DNA from: a virus
DNA length: 37,541 bases
Reading direction: 5' to 3' (one strand)
IMG/VR virus record: IMGVR_UViG_3300022871_000048
Coordinates: 1-37,541 of that record
The notes beneath the pieces are model-generated. The model saw only the letters and a program-made list of their open reading frames with translations, was not told the origin of the DNA and ran no database searches. The translations under genes were made by a program, and so were the position numbers. Of this stretch, positions 28,866 through 36,670 are shown piece after piece (the stretch's first letter is position 1; every line of letters starts with the position of its first letter).

Positions 28866-29670
28866 AAGTACACCGACAATTATATAATGATCCGGGTATA
28901 TCGCCGTTAATATCGCCTCTAGTCCAATTAAATTTATGATTATTATTTGCAAGGTGCTGTTGTCTTGGATTTTTTAAAGTTGTATGATGCCATATAAACT
29001 CTGTAATGCCTATTGCCATATTTCTTGATTTGGTAAGTGCTCCGAACATTTTGCCCGTTTCAGTCCTTGCTATTGTTTCAGCACGTCTAAAGCTCTTGCC
29101 TGTTATCTTTATAATATCCTGTTTAATAGCGACCACACTCTTTCCGTCCGTTACACCCAAAACAACCGCCTTTCTTACAGATTCTATATATTCAGCCTCA
29201 ACACTCCTTATTAACATCACATTTCTAGTTACAAAATCACCGAGTAAAGGAGCGAGCCAAGGTTCAGGAGCTAAAGGTATAATCCCTAAGCCCTGTTTAA
29301 AGTGTCTATTTAGTTGTAAGCGGTTATTGTAATTTATCTGCTGTGCCTGTGAAGCAAGGTCGATTCCTAGTCGCTGTTCCTCTATACCTGTCAGTAATTG
29401 GGACTGTGCCTGTCTGAATATCTCATTTGCCTTATCACCTGAAGCATCTATTGTCATTTCCTGTTTATGGGCTTTGACAAGTAAGCTAATCTCAGGGTCT
29501 ATTAAAGCTCTTATCTCTGTAACGGTCTTTCTTAATTGTCTTTTAATGAAGTGCTGATATGACATTTCAGGTACATGAGGATAACGGAGGGGCTTGACAT
29601 TCTTTGAGGGTTTAGTTTTTGATAGCCTTATCTGTTCTTTCCAGAATTTACGGTGTTCTGCTATGCTCAA
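28837..29670 (-). CDS. Minor head protein, Mu gpF/SPP1 gp7-like
   Basis: 277 residues from a TTG start at 29670 with AAGGGG upstream. The C-terminal half has the Mu-F signature: RRAETIARTETGKMFGALTK, then FIWHHTTLKNPRQQH, and the cysteine end GDIPGSLYNCRCTSTSD. The N-terminal half is a long helical region. These proteins travel with the portal into the prohead and may act in DNA ejection. Portal upstream and protease downstream give the standard order. Confidence 0.8.
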   Translation of the reverse strand: MSIAEHRKFWKEQIRLSKTKPSKNVKPLRYPHVPEMSYQHFIKRQLRKTVTEIRALIDPEISLLVKAHKQEMTIDASGDKANEIFRQAQSQLLTGIEEQRLGIDLASQAQQINYNNRLQLNRHFKQGLGIIPLAPEPWLAPLLGDFVTRNVMLIRSVEAEYIESVRKAVVLGVTDGKSVVAIKQDIIKITGKSFRRAETIARTETGKMFGALTKSRNMAIGITEFIWHHTTLKNPRQQHLANNNHKFNWTRGDINGDIPGSLYNCRCTSTSDFSQLL

Positions 29671-29729
29671 ATATCAGCCCCTTTTTTACAAATATACCCT
29701 TTTTGATATGTACCTTTAATCATTAACAT
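29667..29729 (-). CDS. Possible 20-residue peptide between portal and minor head genes
   Basis: A 21-codon frame starting ATG at 29729 (or 29723), product MLMIKGTYQKGYICKKGADI, ending in TGA that overlaps the TTG start of the minor head gene. GGGGG from the end of the portal gene lies 13 bases upstream of 29729. It may serve mainly to bring ribosomes to the weak TTG start. Evidence is limited. Confidence 0.3.
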   Translation of the reverse strand: MLMIKGTYQKGYICKKGADI

Positions 29730-29734
29730 TTATG

Positions 29735-31039
29735 CTATTCCCCCACAGGCGGGATAACTTTCTTTTCTTCCTCTGGTTCTTCACCCTCTATCGGTCTGTC
29801 AAATTCAAGATCATCAAGTTTCAGTAATGTTTGTTTAGTAGTACCGAGGAAGGGTTTTCTTGCCTCTTCATCAGTAAGCACCCCAGCATCAAACAATGAT
29901 TTAACGGTCTGTGCGGTCTTTGTCTGTATCTCTGCTAGTTCTAAAGTAGTTGGTAGCACTACAGGGTTAAACGTCCATTGTACAGGTTCAGGGCTTCCAT
30001 TTGATATCTGATTAATGAGGTCAAGCATGGTCTGGATATGATCTTCGAATATATCTACCTGATACTGCTCTAATGTAGCGTTATAATCCTTTTCAGAGCT
30101 TTCAGCACCTGCCAAAGTCCCTAATTGCTGAGAGAATAGTTTTTTTCTAGGCATATCATATACTGCTGAGGCGGTATCTAGGATAAAGTTAAATAGATTC
30201 TCTATGCCTGCAAGTTGATGTTGTATCTTTTTAAGATCTTCCTTTTCTGTTATAACCATCAGCCCGTCAAGTGATGTTGTCTCATTTAAGACCGTTAACC
30301 GCTCTGACAGCCCTGATTTATCATTAGTGAGCATCTGTATAAGCCCTTCGATTGAAAGTACCTTAGTGGAATAATCTATTAATATATCCTGTACGGCATC
30401 GTTTGATAGTCCGAAGGATTTGATCTCTTCACGCATCTTATGAGATAAAGCACAACTGAATCCCCCGTGTTCCTGTCTATGCTGCATGTCAATTGGGCTG
30501 GGCTCAAAATGAAGGATACGGGAAGGATGTACTTTCTTTCCATTTACTGTATACATACCTACGCTGCCATAGTTAGGCGCTAAAGGGTCTGTCTGTAGTT
30601 CTGAGCCTGTTATCTGCTGATAGGCTATAACTTCTAAGGATTCAATAAAAGTAGGTTTTTCAAGAGGTTCCTGTGCCTCTCCACTATCCTTACAATTAAT
30701 ATATACCCCTGCACCTCCGAATATCCTTGACTGTATAGCTGCGTCTACAAGTTTCCTGCCTACTTTTAATCTTTTAACTTCATCAGATAGTTTTTTAAGC
30801 TGGTTCTCGTCTTCCTGTTCTATGTCTATCCAATTCCTTAAAGCGTCCTTTGGTACGGTTTTACAGCCTTTCTGGATTAACCACCCGTCCCTATACTCAG
30901 TTCTAAGGGTAGACGGTTCCTGTGCTGTTGTTTCCTGTTTTAAGTATTTATCGACCTTTCTGCTGGTACGGCGTGAGCTTAAGTAACTATCCTTGAATTC
31001 TTTTAACTTTGTTTTTATGTTCCTTGCTGTTTTTGACAT
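29735..31039 (-). CDS. Portal protein (DUF1073)
   Basis: 434 residues from the ATG at 31039 (GGAGG five bases upstream; an ATG four codons earlier overlaps that site). After a charged start come EYRDGWLIQKGCKTVPKDAL, RNWIDIE, RIFGGAGVYINCKDSG, HPSRILHFEPSP, FGLSNDAVQDILIDY, and the wing/crown segment PRKKLFSQQLGTLAGAESSE then DYNATLEQYQ. This is the DUF1073 portal layout. The dodecameric portal is the DNA gate and packaging motor base. The DUF1073 name is linked in databases to anti-CBASS Acb1, but no Acb1 catalytic HxT pair is visible here. Confidence 0.8.
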   Translation of the reverse strand: MSKTARNIKTKLKEFKDSYLSSRRTSRKVDKYLKQETTAQEPSTLRTEYRDGWLIQKGCKTVPKDALRNWIDIEQEDENQLKKLSDEVKRLKVGRKLVDAAIQSRIFGGAGVYINCKDSGEAQEPLEKPTFIESLEVIAYQQITGSELQTDPLAPNYGSVGMYTVNGKKVHPSRILHFEPSPIDMQHRQEHGGFSCALSHKMREEIKSFGLSNDAVQDILIDYSTKVLSIEGLIQMLTNDKSGLSERLTVLNETTSLDGLMVITEKEDLKKIQHQLAGIENLFNFILDTASAVYDMPRKKLFSQQLGTLAGAESSEKDYNATLEQYQVDIFEDHIQTMLDLINQISNGSPEPVQWTFNPVVLPTTLELAEIQTKTAQTVKSLFDAGVLTDEEARKPFLGTTKQTLLKLDDLEFDRPIEGEEPEEEKKVIPPVGE

Positions 31040-31069
31040 TATATCCTCCATAAATCAAATAACTGCCCT

Positions 31070-31096
31070 ATTATAGCATATTTATTTATTTGTCAA
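31070..31096 (-). promoter_or_regulatory. Promoter candidate upstream of the portal gene
   Basis: On the minus strand TTGACA (31091-31096), 15-base spacer, TATAAT (31070-31075). Both hexamers are perfect but the spacing is two bases short. It overlaps the terminase stop codon and would start the head-gene transcript close to the portal ribosome site. Confidence 0.5.
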
Positions 31097-32560
31097 TATA
31101 CTGTAAGGCATAGCGTTAATATCTTTTTTAAGCTCGAATATACCACGCATTAATATAGCATCAGACATATCAGGTGACCTGCCTAGAGCCTTTTTAACTT
31201 CTTCTTTTTTAATTATATATAGTCCAGTATCATCATCAACCTTATCCCTTCTAAGCATTGACAGCTCTTGTGATAGACGTTCTCTGTTAGTGGGGATAAG
31301 TACATCAGGCTCCATTGTACACTCAGCAGAGTTGATCTTTTCAGCCAGTAAATATACGCACTGAGTTTTTAGGTTCTGATATTTCTTCCTGAAACTTACG
31401 CCTTGTTCTTTAAGTTCAATGTTCTTTTCTTCATCTTCTGCGGTTACAATAGCACTCGACCCGTTGTTAAAGGGTACTGATTCCTTTAAGAACCCCCCTA
31501 TGAATCCCCCTGCGCCGTCTGCATCGTAAGCCATTCTACTGGTAGGTATCTTGTATAGTTCAGCAAGAAACTTCATCTCGTTTATAACTTCCTGACCGTC
31601 TGATTTAGGGATTAGTGAAATATCAAGTATATGCCAACCCCGCCAGACAACTATAACGAATAGATCAGCGCCTTGTAACGCTATATCAGCCGATATATAG
31701 GTAAGTCCCAGAGGTTCCTTGGGTACTCCGTTTATAAAAGTATTAATCTGGGGTGATTTTATAAGCTGTGCTTTGTTATCATCATAATCAAAATTCCCTT
31801 TAACCAGCCTTTCTATCTGCACTATATCGCCACCACTTATAATACCTTTTATCCAGTCCTGTATCTTAGGGTCAGGGTTATCACTCGGAAGTGCCGGAAT
31901 AAACTTCTTATCTTCAGTCTCTATATTGTCTCTGTACGGCATCCAGTATCTACGGTATACATGACCTTTATTAGGATTAAACGTTTCCAGACAGAATCGA
32001 CTAAGCCCGTAAACGTCATTCATTGCCCACCCTGTTCTACTTGCAAGGGTAGTTATAGCTAATTCCTCTGATTCGTTGGATTCATCTACTCCGCATCTTG
32101 TAAGCTCTATACCTCCAAACCGTGTATAAAGGGGATCAGTTGGTAAATATTTAATATCAATGAACATTATTCTGGAGCCGTTATTGAACTTTATAATATT
32201 AGCCTGAGAGTCATAGCGGTAATCTTCCTGAGCCTTTATCCCGTAAAAGTCTAACAGCTTAAACATCGTTATAATGACCGACTTCTTTAGCCGTGTAAGC
32301 TCCTTTCTTGCTAGCCCCCACACTACCTTAGGGTATGAGATACAATCCATTATAGAAGCGAAACACTCAAGATAAGTCTTGCCCGATCTGGCACTTCCAC
32401 CATATCCTATAAACTGAACTTCTGGGTTGTCCATGTGTTTCATCGCTTGAAGCTGTTTAGGTGATAGATAAGCTGGTTTTCCGTATATCCTACCTATGGG
32501 TATATGCTGGTATTCTTTACGTTTATATAGCTCTATATAGAGGTCAGTCTTTTGATTCAT
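31082..32560 (-). CDS. terL: Terminase large subunit
   Basis: 492 residues. Walker A is GYGGSARSGKT (residues 52-62); a Walker-B-like strand with the acidic pair is ELTRCGVDE (152-160). In the C-terminal nuclease, YISADIALQGAD (288-299), AYDADGAGG (344-352) and PDMSDAIL (about 472) supply the metal-binding aspartates. It drives DNA into proheads and cuts concatemers. The start has no clear ribosome site and lies inside the end of the small-subunit gene, implying translational coupling. Confidence 0.9.
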   Translation of the reverse strand: MNQKTDLYIELYKRKEYQHIPIGRIYGKPAYLSPKQLQAMKHMDNPEVQFIGYGGSARSGKTYLECFASIMDCISYPKVVWGLARKELTRLKKSVIITMFKLLDFYGIKAQEDYRYDSQANIIKFNNGSRIMFIDIKYLPTDPLYTRFGGIELTRCGVDESNESEELAITTLASRTGWAMNDVYGLSRFCLETFNPNKGHVYRRYWMPYRDNIETEDKKFIPALPSDNPDPKIQDWIKGIISGGDIVQIERLVKGNFDYDDNKAQLIKSPQINTFINGVPKEPLGLTYISADIALQGADLFVIVVWRGWHILDISLIPKSDGQEVINEMKFLAELYKIPTSRMAYDADGAGGFIGGFLKESVPFNNGSSAIVTAEDEEKNIELKEQGVSFRKKYQNLKTQCVYLLAEKINSAECTMEPDVLIPTNRERLSQELSMLRRDKVDDDTGLYIIKKEEVKKALGRSPDMSDAILMRGIFELKKDINAMPYSILTNK

Positions 32561-32951
32561 CTAACTTTGTAACCGCAGCAGCTCTTTTAATAAGTTCCTC
32601 TGTTGACATTCCTGAATAGTCTGCTTCAAAACTAATAGTTGTTTCCTGTCTAGGACTTCCAAACGCCCTTGTAAGTGCATATCCGAATATCTGGGTTAAG
32701 TCCCCCTTTGATACCCCTTTCTTTATCGCTTGCCCTATGAGGACTTCAAATGATTTAGATTTAGGGTTATCAATAATGGATTGTATCTCATCTTTATTCA
32801 TTGCCAGCATTTCAGATATGATGTCATTTATCTGGGATTGTTTTAGACCTTCTTTCTTGAGGATTGTCTTGAGGGCTTTGGGTTTTCCCTTGAGGTTTCC
32901 TGACTGTCCTTTCTTCCATTTATGCTTTGTTAGGTTCTCTGGATTAGGCAT
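32544..32951 (-). CDS. Terminase small subunit (DUF5681-type)
   Basis: 135 residues. The start TKHKWKKGQSGNLKGKPKAL is the DUF5681 motif (W-K-K-G-Q-S-G-N-x-x-G-K). It is followed by helices (KTILKKEGLKQSQINDIISE, MLAMNKDEIQSIIDNP), a basic GKGDLTQIFG-like loop and a C-terminal polar region. These proteins recognise the packaging site and load the large subunit. It overlaps the methyltransferase gene by eight bases and the large subunit by 17. Confidence 0.75.
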   Translation of the reverse strand: MPNPENLTKHKWKKGQSGNLKGKPKALKTILKKEGLKQSQINDIISEMLAMNKDEIQSIIDNPKSKSFEVLIGQAIKKGVSKGDLTQIFGYALTRAFGSPRQETTISFEADYSGMSTEELIKRAAAVTKLDESKD

Positions 32952-34137
32952 CGCTGTTTCCTCGCTGTTCCATTTCCACTATAATCTCAGGGTCAAGCTT
33001 CTTCATGCGATCCACTATCACTTGACAATATTTAGGGTCAAGCTCCATTCCATAACACTTTCTTTGTAGTTGGTGACAAGCTATCATCGTTGTTCCTGAA
33101 CCTAAAAATATATCTAAAATAGAATCCTTTTCTTTGCTCCCATGCCTTACGCATCTCTCGGTAAGCTCTATTGGCTTCTTGGTTGCATGGTGTTCATCCT
33201 TGCCCATCTTTCTTTGTATGTGCCAAACATCCGAATACTCCCTATTCCCTTGATGCGTTTCTAGTTGCGGTTTTCCTTTCTTGCAAACGTTTATTACTTC
33301 ATAGGTATATTTATAGTCAGAGCCTAACCCATGAACCATTTTGTCCCAAACTATAATATTTGATAAATGGAAGGTGTTCTTAATGTGTGGTATTAACTCA
33401 AAGTTTCTTCTCCAGTCGAGGCTTATATAAGCAACAGAATCGTCTTTCATAGCTATAAACAACGAGGCTATAAAGGCAGGCATAAAATCAGCCCATTCTT
33501 CGTCAGTAAAATTATCGTTAAAGAAGCCAGCCAGCCAGCCTGCGTTTTTACTATCCATGCCAGTATTATAAGGAGGATCTGTAAAAACCATATCAGCCTT
33601 CTTACCATCCATCAGCCTTTCAACATCATCTATTTTTGTTGAATCTCCACATAGAAGCCTATGGAGTTCTTTGCCGTCCTTTGAGAAAGTGAATAAATCG
33701 CCTAAAACTATATCGGTTTTTATTTCTTCAGGCTGTTCGTAATTGTCCTCTACTGCTTCTAATTGTTCAGGCTCAGTATCAAAAGGGAATCCGTCAAGCC
33801 CCCAGTCCTCAAGGTCTTTAGCATCCCAGTTATTAGCTAGTTCGTCCCAGTCCCAGCCTCCAGTATTAGCATTTAGTCTGATATTAAGTTCCTTTTCATC
33901 TTCAACATTCAGATCAACTATTACACAGTCTACTTCTTTATGTCCTAACTTCTTTAGTTCTCTTACCCTGAAATGACCGCCTACAATGTTGCTTGTCTGC
34001 TTATTATAGATTATGGGCTCTACTACTCCGAACTTTTCAAGGCTCGCTTTTAAATTGTCCTCTTGCTTTTGTGTGCTTGTTCTGGGGTTATACGGTGCTG
34101 GGTTCAAGTCTTTGATTTTCATCTTCTTTATTATCAC
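32944..34137 (-). CDS. ParB-like nuclease domain fused to DNA adenine/cytosine-N4 methyltransferase
   Basis: 397 residues from a GTG start with GAGGTGA upstream. Residues 5-75 are a ParB/sulfiredoxin-like domain: DLNPAPYNPRT, then VEPIIYNKQTSNIVGGHFRV. From about 155 comes a beta-class amino-methyltransferase with MVFTDPPYNTG (catalytic DPPY at 187-190) and the SAM-binding DIFLGSGTT (342-350). DPPY before FxGxG is the beta order. Expected reaction: methyl transfer from SAM to N6 of adenine or N4 of cytosine. Such fusions often sit beside terminases; protecting phage DNA or marking the packaging site are both possible. No restriction partner is seen. Confidence 0.85.
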   Translation of the reverse strand: MIIKKMKIKDLNPAPYNPRTSTQKQEDNLKASLEKFGVVEPIIYNKQTSNIVGGHFRVRELKKLGHKEVDCVIVDLNVEDEKELNIRLNANTGGWDWDELANNWDAKDLEDWGLDGFPFDTEPEQLEAVEDNYEQPEEIKTDIVLGDLFTFSKDGKELHRLLCGDSTKIDDVERLMDGKKADMVFTDPPYNTGMDSKNAGWLAGFFNDNFTDEEWADFMPAFIASLFIAMKDDSVAYISLDWRRNFELIPHIKNTFHLSNIIVWDKMVHGLGSDYKYTYEVINVCKKGKPQLETHQGNREYSDVWHIQRKMGKDEHHATKKPIELTERCVRHGSKEKDSILDIFLGSGTTMIACHQLQRKCYGMELDPKYCQVIVDRMKKLDPEIIVEMEQRGNSDA

Positions 34138-34168
34138 GGCTCACCTCACTAAGTTAATTAACTAATCA

Positions 34169-34197
34169 AGTTTAGATTATTTAGTGGGGGTTGTCAA
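34169..34197 (-). promoter_or_regulatory. Promoter for the methyltransferase-terminase transcript
   Basis: On the minus strand TTGACA (34192-34197), 17-base spacer, TAAACT (34169-34174), about 25 bases before the GTG start. Perfect -35, weak -10. It begins directly after the stop of the upstream gene. The -35 context ACTTGACA is shared with the two copies of the 19-bp box. Confidence 0.6.
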
Positions 34198-34198
34198 G

Positions 34199-34435
34199 TT
34201 ATGACGATTTACGGATATTTCTAATCTCACCCTCAAGACAGTCGAGGGCGTTTTTTACTGAATGATACCAGAATTTTGAGCAAGCACCCATAGGTTTTCT
34301 GGCAAACTTCCTAAGCTCACTCTTGAGATAAGGAACCTCAGCACTTGTAAAAGTTCTTGTATCGCTTTCGCTTGCCTCAGTCGAAGCAACCATTCCAGCA
34401 CCGTTTGTATTTTCATTCCAGATTTTTACTTCCAT
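34199..34435 (-). CDS. Small hypothetical early protein
   Basis: 78 residues from the ATG at 34435 with AAGGAG upstream. MEVKIWNENTNGAGMVASTE is followed by a helical basic half (EVPYLKSELRKFARKPMGAC, SVKNALDCLEGEIRNIRKSS). Two cysteines. No family is recognised. It may be a DNA-associated early protein, given the basic helices. Confidence 0.5.
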   Translation of the reverse strand: MEVKIWNENTNGAGMVASTEASESDTRTFTSAEVPYLKSELRKFARKPMGACSKFWYHSVKNALDCLEGEIRNIRKSS

Positions 34436-34452
34436 GATTATCTCCTTTATAA

Positions 34453-34656
34453 TTAATCCATCCATTTTTTACAAAACGCTTTATATCCCCAAGGATAATA
34501 TTCATCAGCTATCGCAATCAATTCCTGTACGGTTTTTGCGTTGTTTATCTTTGGCTGAATAATTTGTCTTTCATGTGGCATTATCTGTTTGTGTGAATCA
34601 ACTGCAATTGCTAACCACATCGAAGTTTTTTCAAAACTCTTTATTTCCTTACTCAT
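34453..34656 (-). CDS. Small hypothetical early protein
   Basis: 67 residues from the ATG at 34656 (AAGGGGG, five-base spacing). Helical: FEKTSMWLAIAVDSHKQIMP, then NNAKTVQELIAIADEYYPWG, ending KAFCKKWMD. No family is recognised. It is the first gene after the second copy of the 19-bp promoter box. Confidence 0.5.
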   Translation of the reverse strand: MSKEIKSFEKTSMWLAIAVDSHKQIMPHERQIIQPKINNAKTVQELIAIADEYYPWGYKAFCKKWMD

Positions 34657-34711
34657 AACGACCCCCTTAAAAATTAACTTAGCCTCGGTCATTCCCTCAG
34701 CCTCTATATAA

Positions 34712-34739
34712 ACAATACTCCTTTAAATCGTGCTGTCAA
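34712..34739 (-). promoter_or_regulatory. Early promoter sharing the 19-bp box
   Basis: On the minus strand TTGACA (34734-34739), 16-base spacer, TATTGT (34712-34717). The spacer length and upstream 13 bases are the same as in the promoter at 2759-2786. It would serve the two small genes at 34656 and 34435. Confidence 0.55.
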
Positions 34740-34752
34740 GTAAATAATCATT
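34734..34752 (-). repeat. 19-bp promoter box, copy 2
   Basis: Identical to 2781-2799 (tgtcaagtaaataatcatt on the plus strand), with the -35 hexamer at its end. The matches stop on both sides of the 19 bases although both flanks are A/T-rich. Confidence 0.6.
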
Positions 34753-34765
34753 ATTTATTGAATTA

Positions 34766-34834
34766 TTATGAGGTTTTTTGTAAGTGGGTAAAATATTTAA
34801 TGATTAAGTCTTTAGGGTCTTTCTTCTTAGTCAT
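34766..34834 (-). CDS. Possible 22-residue basic peptide
   Basis: Starts ATG at 34834 with GAGG five bases upstream, two bases after the stop of the preceding gene. Product MTKKKDPKDLIIKYFTHLQK plus two residues. Good ribosome site and operon spacing support it, but the size makes it uncertain; it may equally be leader sequence. Confidence 0.3.
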   Translation of the reverse strand: MTKKKDPKDLIIKYFTHLQKTS

Positions 34835-34836
34835 AA

Positions 34837-35100
34837 CTACCTCTTTGCATACTCACAATCGTCCTTTCCATCTATGTATTTTACTGTTTGATACTTTATG
34901 GTGGTAAATATCGTATACCTATATCTGTGGCTATACGTTACGCATGTTATTATAAATCCTGATATTTCCTCTCTTTTGTTGAATATCTCTATAACCGTTT
35001 TTAGTTCATTTTCATACAGCTCTGAGGATATGGAACTCTCTTTTAGCTCTAGGCTTCTATCAGCGTTCATCCTTTCTATGAGTTTTTGTTTAAACATCAT
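34837..35100 (-). CDS. Hypothetical early protein
   Basis: 87 residues (or 86 from the second of two adjacent ATG codons). A charged N-terminal helix (IERMNADRSLELKESSISSE), then FNKREEISGFIITCVTYSHR, YRYTIFTTIKYQTV and a short acidic end. No family is recognised. No ribosome site of its own is obvious; its ATG overlaps the stop of the 12-residue leader frame at 35097-35135, which has GGAGG, so it is probably translated by coupling. Confidence 0.5.
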   Translation of the reverse strand: MMFKQKLIERMNADRSLELKESSISSELYENELKTVIEIFNKREEISGFIITCVTYSHRYRYTIFTTIKYQTVKYIDGKDDCEYAKR

Positions 35101-35135
35101 TCATCATCCCTATCTCTGTTTACTTCATACTTCAT
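35097..35135 (-). CDS. 12-residue leader peptide frame coupled to the next gene
   Basis: ATG at 35135 follows GGAGG by five bases and encodes MKYEVNRDRDDE. Its TGA overlaps the tandem ATG codons of the downstream gene. Two aspartates and two arginines precede the stop, a highly charged end. The likely role is to deliver ribosomes to the downstream start; a regulatory leader is conceivable. Confidence 0.4.
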   Translation of the reverse strand: MKYEVNRDRDDE

Positions 35136-35178
35136 CTTTACCTCCGTAAAATACGCTTATTAACCACTTCTGACAGTA

Positions 35179-35208
35179 ATTATACAGCTTTTGAATGTTA
35201 TTTGTCAA
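35179..35208 (-). promoter_or_regulatory. Consensus sigma-70 promoter after the antirepressor gene
   Basis: On the minus strand TTGACA (35203-35208), 18-base spacer, TATAAT (35179-35184). Both hexamers are perfect. The -35 overlaps the end of the antirepressor gene. It should be the strongest promoter in the window and would drive the small gene at 35100 and perhaps beyond. Confidence 0.75.
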
Positions 35209-35899
35209 TTTCTTCCACCTTCCGCTTTATAAAATCAACTCCTTTCTGTGATGCCAGTGTAACCAATATTACAACATCTTCGCCTCTGATCGTTCTGGTT
35301 GTTTCCTTTACTTCAAAATATCCTGCTTCAATAAACTGTCTGTATGGTATGTTTTTAAAGTTCAGTATTCCACTTTCTCTAAGGAATTTAAACAGGTTGT
35401 TCCGTCCATATCCTTTTATGTTCAGCACTCCAGCCACTTCCTGCATATTAATTGCAGTGTTTGAATCAATAATCTTGTCATAGAAGTCAACTTTCGGGGC
35501 TTGATCTTCTATTTGTTTTGCCTGTCTCTCGTTTTCTTCTGCAAGTTTTCCGGCAAGTAATAAGGCTTTTGAGTATGTTTGTGGAATTTCAAATACTTTT
35601 TTAAGCCTCTTTTCACATTCTATGAAATATTTTCTTGCAACCCGTCCTTTTTGATTGTTCTCGACCATTGATAATTCTTTTGCCATTTCAATGCTTATAA
35701 AATAGTCTTTAGTTCTACCACCGTTTTCTAAATTTTTAGAAAGCGTCAAGAAATCAATGTCCTTAAAAAAGTCGTATTTCTCGACCCTGTTTTTAAACCA
35801 GTCAGCAAATTTACTTTGAACTTCTAAAAATTCGTGTAAATCTCTTGCATTTACTGTTTCTTTTCCTTCGACTGTTTTGATTTTAATAAGATCATTCAT
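35198..35899 (-). CDS. Phage antirepressor (AntA domain plus KilAC)
   Basis: 233 residues from the ATG at 35899 (GAGGGG, seven-base spacing). Residues 10-100 are an AntA/AntB domain: ETVNARDLHEFLEVQSKFAD, then WFKNRVEKYDF, then GGRTKDYFISIEMAKELSMV and EKRLKK. Residues 115-225 are a KilAC domain: VDFYDKIIDSNTAINMQEVA, GYGRNNLFKFLRESGIL, TLASQKGVDFIKRK. Such proteins inactivate prophage repressors or act as regulators of lytic growth. No CI-like repressor is in this window. A promoter with TTGACA lies just upstream. Confidence 0.85.
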   Translation of the reverse strand: MNDLIKIKTVEGKETVNARDLHEFLEVQSKFADWFKNRVEKYDFFKDIDFLTLSKNLENGGRTKDYFISIEMAKELSMVENNQKGRVARKYFIECEKRLKKVFEIPQTYSKALLLAGKLAEENERQAKQIEDQAPKVDFYDKIIDSNTAINMQEVAGVLNIKGYGRNNLFKFLRESGILNFKNIPYRQFIEAGYFEVKETTRTIRGEDVVILVTLASQKGVDFIKRKVEEIDK

Positions 35900-35968
35900 G
35901 AAGTGTCCCCTCATCTTTACTGGTTCGTAAAACGCCCCAGCCTTCTGCAAAAGAGGAAGGGACTCAAA

Positions 35969-35997
35969 ACCATATTATAATAACTTTTACTTGTCAA
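35969..35997 (-). promoter_or_regulatory. Promoter for the antirepressor gene
   Basis: On the minus strand TTGACA (35992-35997), 17-base spacer, TATGGT (35969-35974); a perfect TATAAT at 35974-35979 is too close (12 bases) to serve. A 70-base leader follows before the ATG, containing CCTTC and GAAGG arms of a small hairpin (35941-35960). Confidence 0.55.
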
Positions 35998-36011
35998 CTT
36001 ATTTAATCCTT

Positions 36012-36458
36012 TCAATAGTTTCCTTCATCACATTGTAAAACCTTATATCCCCTTTCTCTCAGGGCTTTTACTACACTTGATCTATCTTCGACTATAAACA
36101 AAACCTTATCAGGCGGTAATCCTGCTTTTTTAAGGTTCTCAGGCTTGATTATATGGTCTTTTCTGTGGTCGTCTGAATCTCTCATAAGGATTTTATCTGA
36201 ATGTTTATAGCTTATAATATAATTGTTAAGCCATTCTCTTGTAAGTTTCTCTGAGCTGGAAGGTCTAGTAGTGCAATATACAATCTCATATTCCGTCTGT
36301 AAAAGTTCTAAGAGGTCAAGCATACTTTCTATAGGCTTATCTTTTAAACAGGCAGAATGGAACGTTTTATAGTCTCTATCCTTACACTGAATTAGTGGAA
36401 GTCGGTGAGTGCAGTCGCAAATTGTACCATCCAGATCAAATATCACTACTTTCTTCAT
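36012..36458 (-). CDS. HAD-superfamily phosphatase (polynucleotide 3'-phosphatase-like)
   Basis: 148 residues, GGAG site. Motif I is FDLDGTICD (D8 nucleophile, D10 acid/base), motif II is EIVYCTTRPSS, motif III is probably in the lysine-containing HRKDHIIKPENLKKAG, and motif IV is VLFIVEDRSS. The C-T-x-R-P/S pattern and small cap-less size resemble the phosphatase half of T4 polynucleotide kinase. It could heal 3'-phosphate ends, but substrate is inferred; no kinase domain is fused. Confidence 0.75.
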   Translation of the reverse strand: MKKVVIFDLDGTICDCTHRLPLIQCKDRDYKTFHSACLKDKPIESMLDLLELLQTEYEIVYCTTRPSSSEKLTREWLNNYIISYKHSDKILMRDSDDHRKDHIIKPENLKKAGLPPDKVLFIVEDRSSVVKALRERGYKVLQCDEGNY

Positions 36459-36461
36459 CTT

Positions 36462-36668
36462 TTAATCTCCATTGTAAGTTTTAGCTCGTTTATGTTCATA
36501 GTATCTTAGCTCTTCCATATCACCTATATAATGCCATTTATGGTTCTTACAGGCTTTGTTAGTACACCTGTTTTTATAATCTGCGAGTATTTCTGATGGA
36601 TCAGTTAAGTCAAGTGTTGTTTCTTCTACGTCACTTCCACAGTCGTTACATATACCGTCAAACCACAT
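36462..36668 (-). CDS. Small zinc-ribbon protein
   Basis: 68 residues. Two cysteine pairs, CNDC near residues 7-10 and CTNKAC near 35-40, the second followed by H, form a zinc-ribbon-like arrangement (MWFDGICNDCGSDVEET ... NRCTNKACKNHKWH). Polar remainder with a charged, tyrosine-containing C-terminal helix. GAGG upstream. A nucleic-acid-binding role is probable; family unknown. Confidence 0.6.
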   Translation of the reverse strand: MWFDGICNDCGSDVEETTLDLTDPSEILADYKNRCTNKACKNHKWHYIGDMEELRYYEHKRAKTYNGD

Positions 36669-36670
36669 CT

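Noticed and set aside
29735-31039. Anti-CBASS (Acb1) function suggested by the database name of the DUF1073 family
   Set aside because: The sequence shows portal features and the expected gene position, and no Acb1 catalytic histidine pairs are visible.
34712-34752. Attachment-site core formed by the 19-bp repeat pair
   Set aside because: Both copies coincide with -35 elements and no integrase is present, so a promoter box is the simpler reading.
35974-35997. TTGACA with perfect TATAAT upstream of the antirepressor
   Set aside because: The spacer would be only 12 bases; a 17-base spacer to TATGGT is the more realistic promoter.
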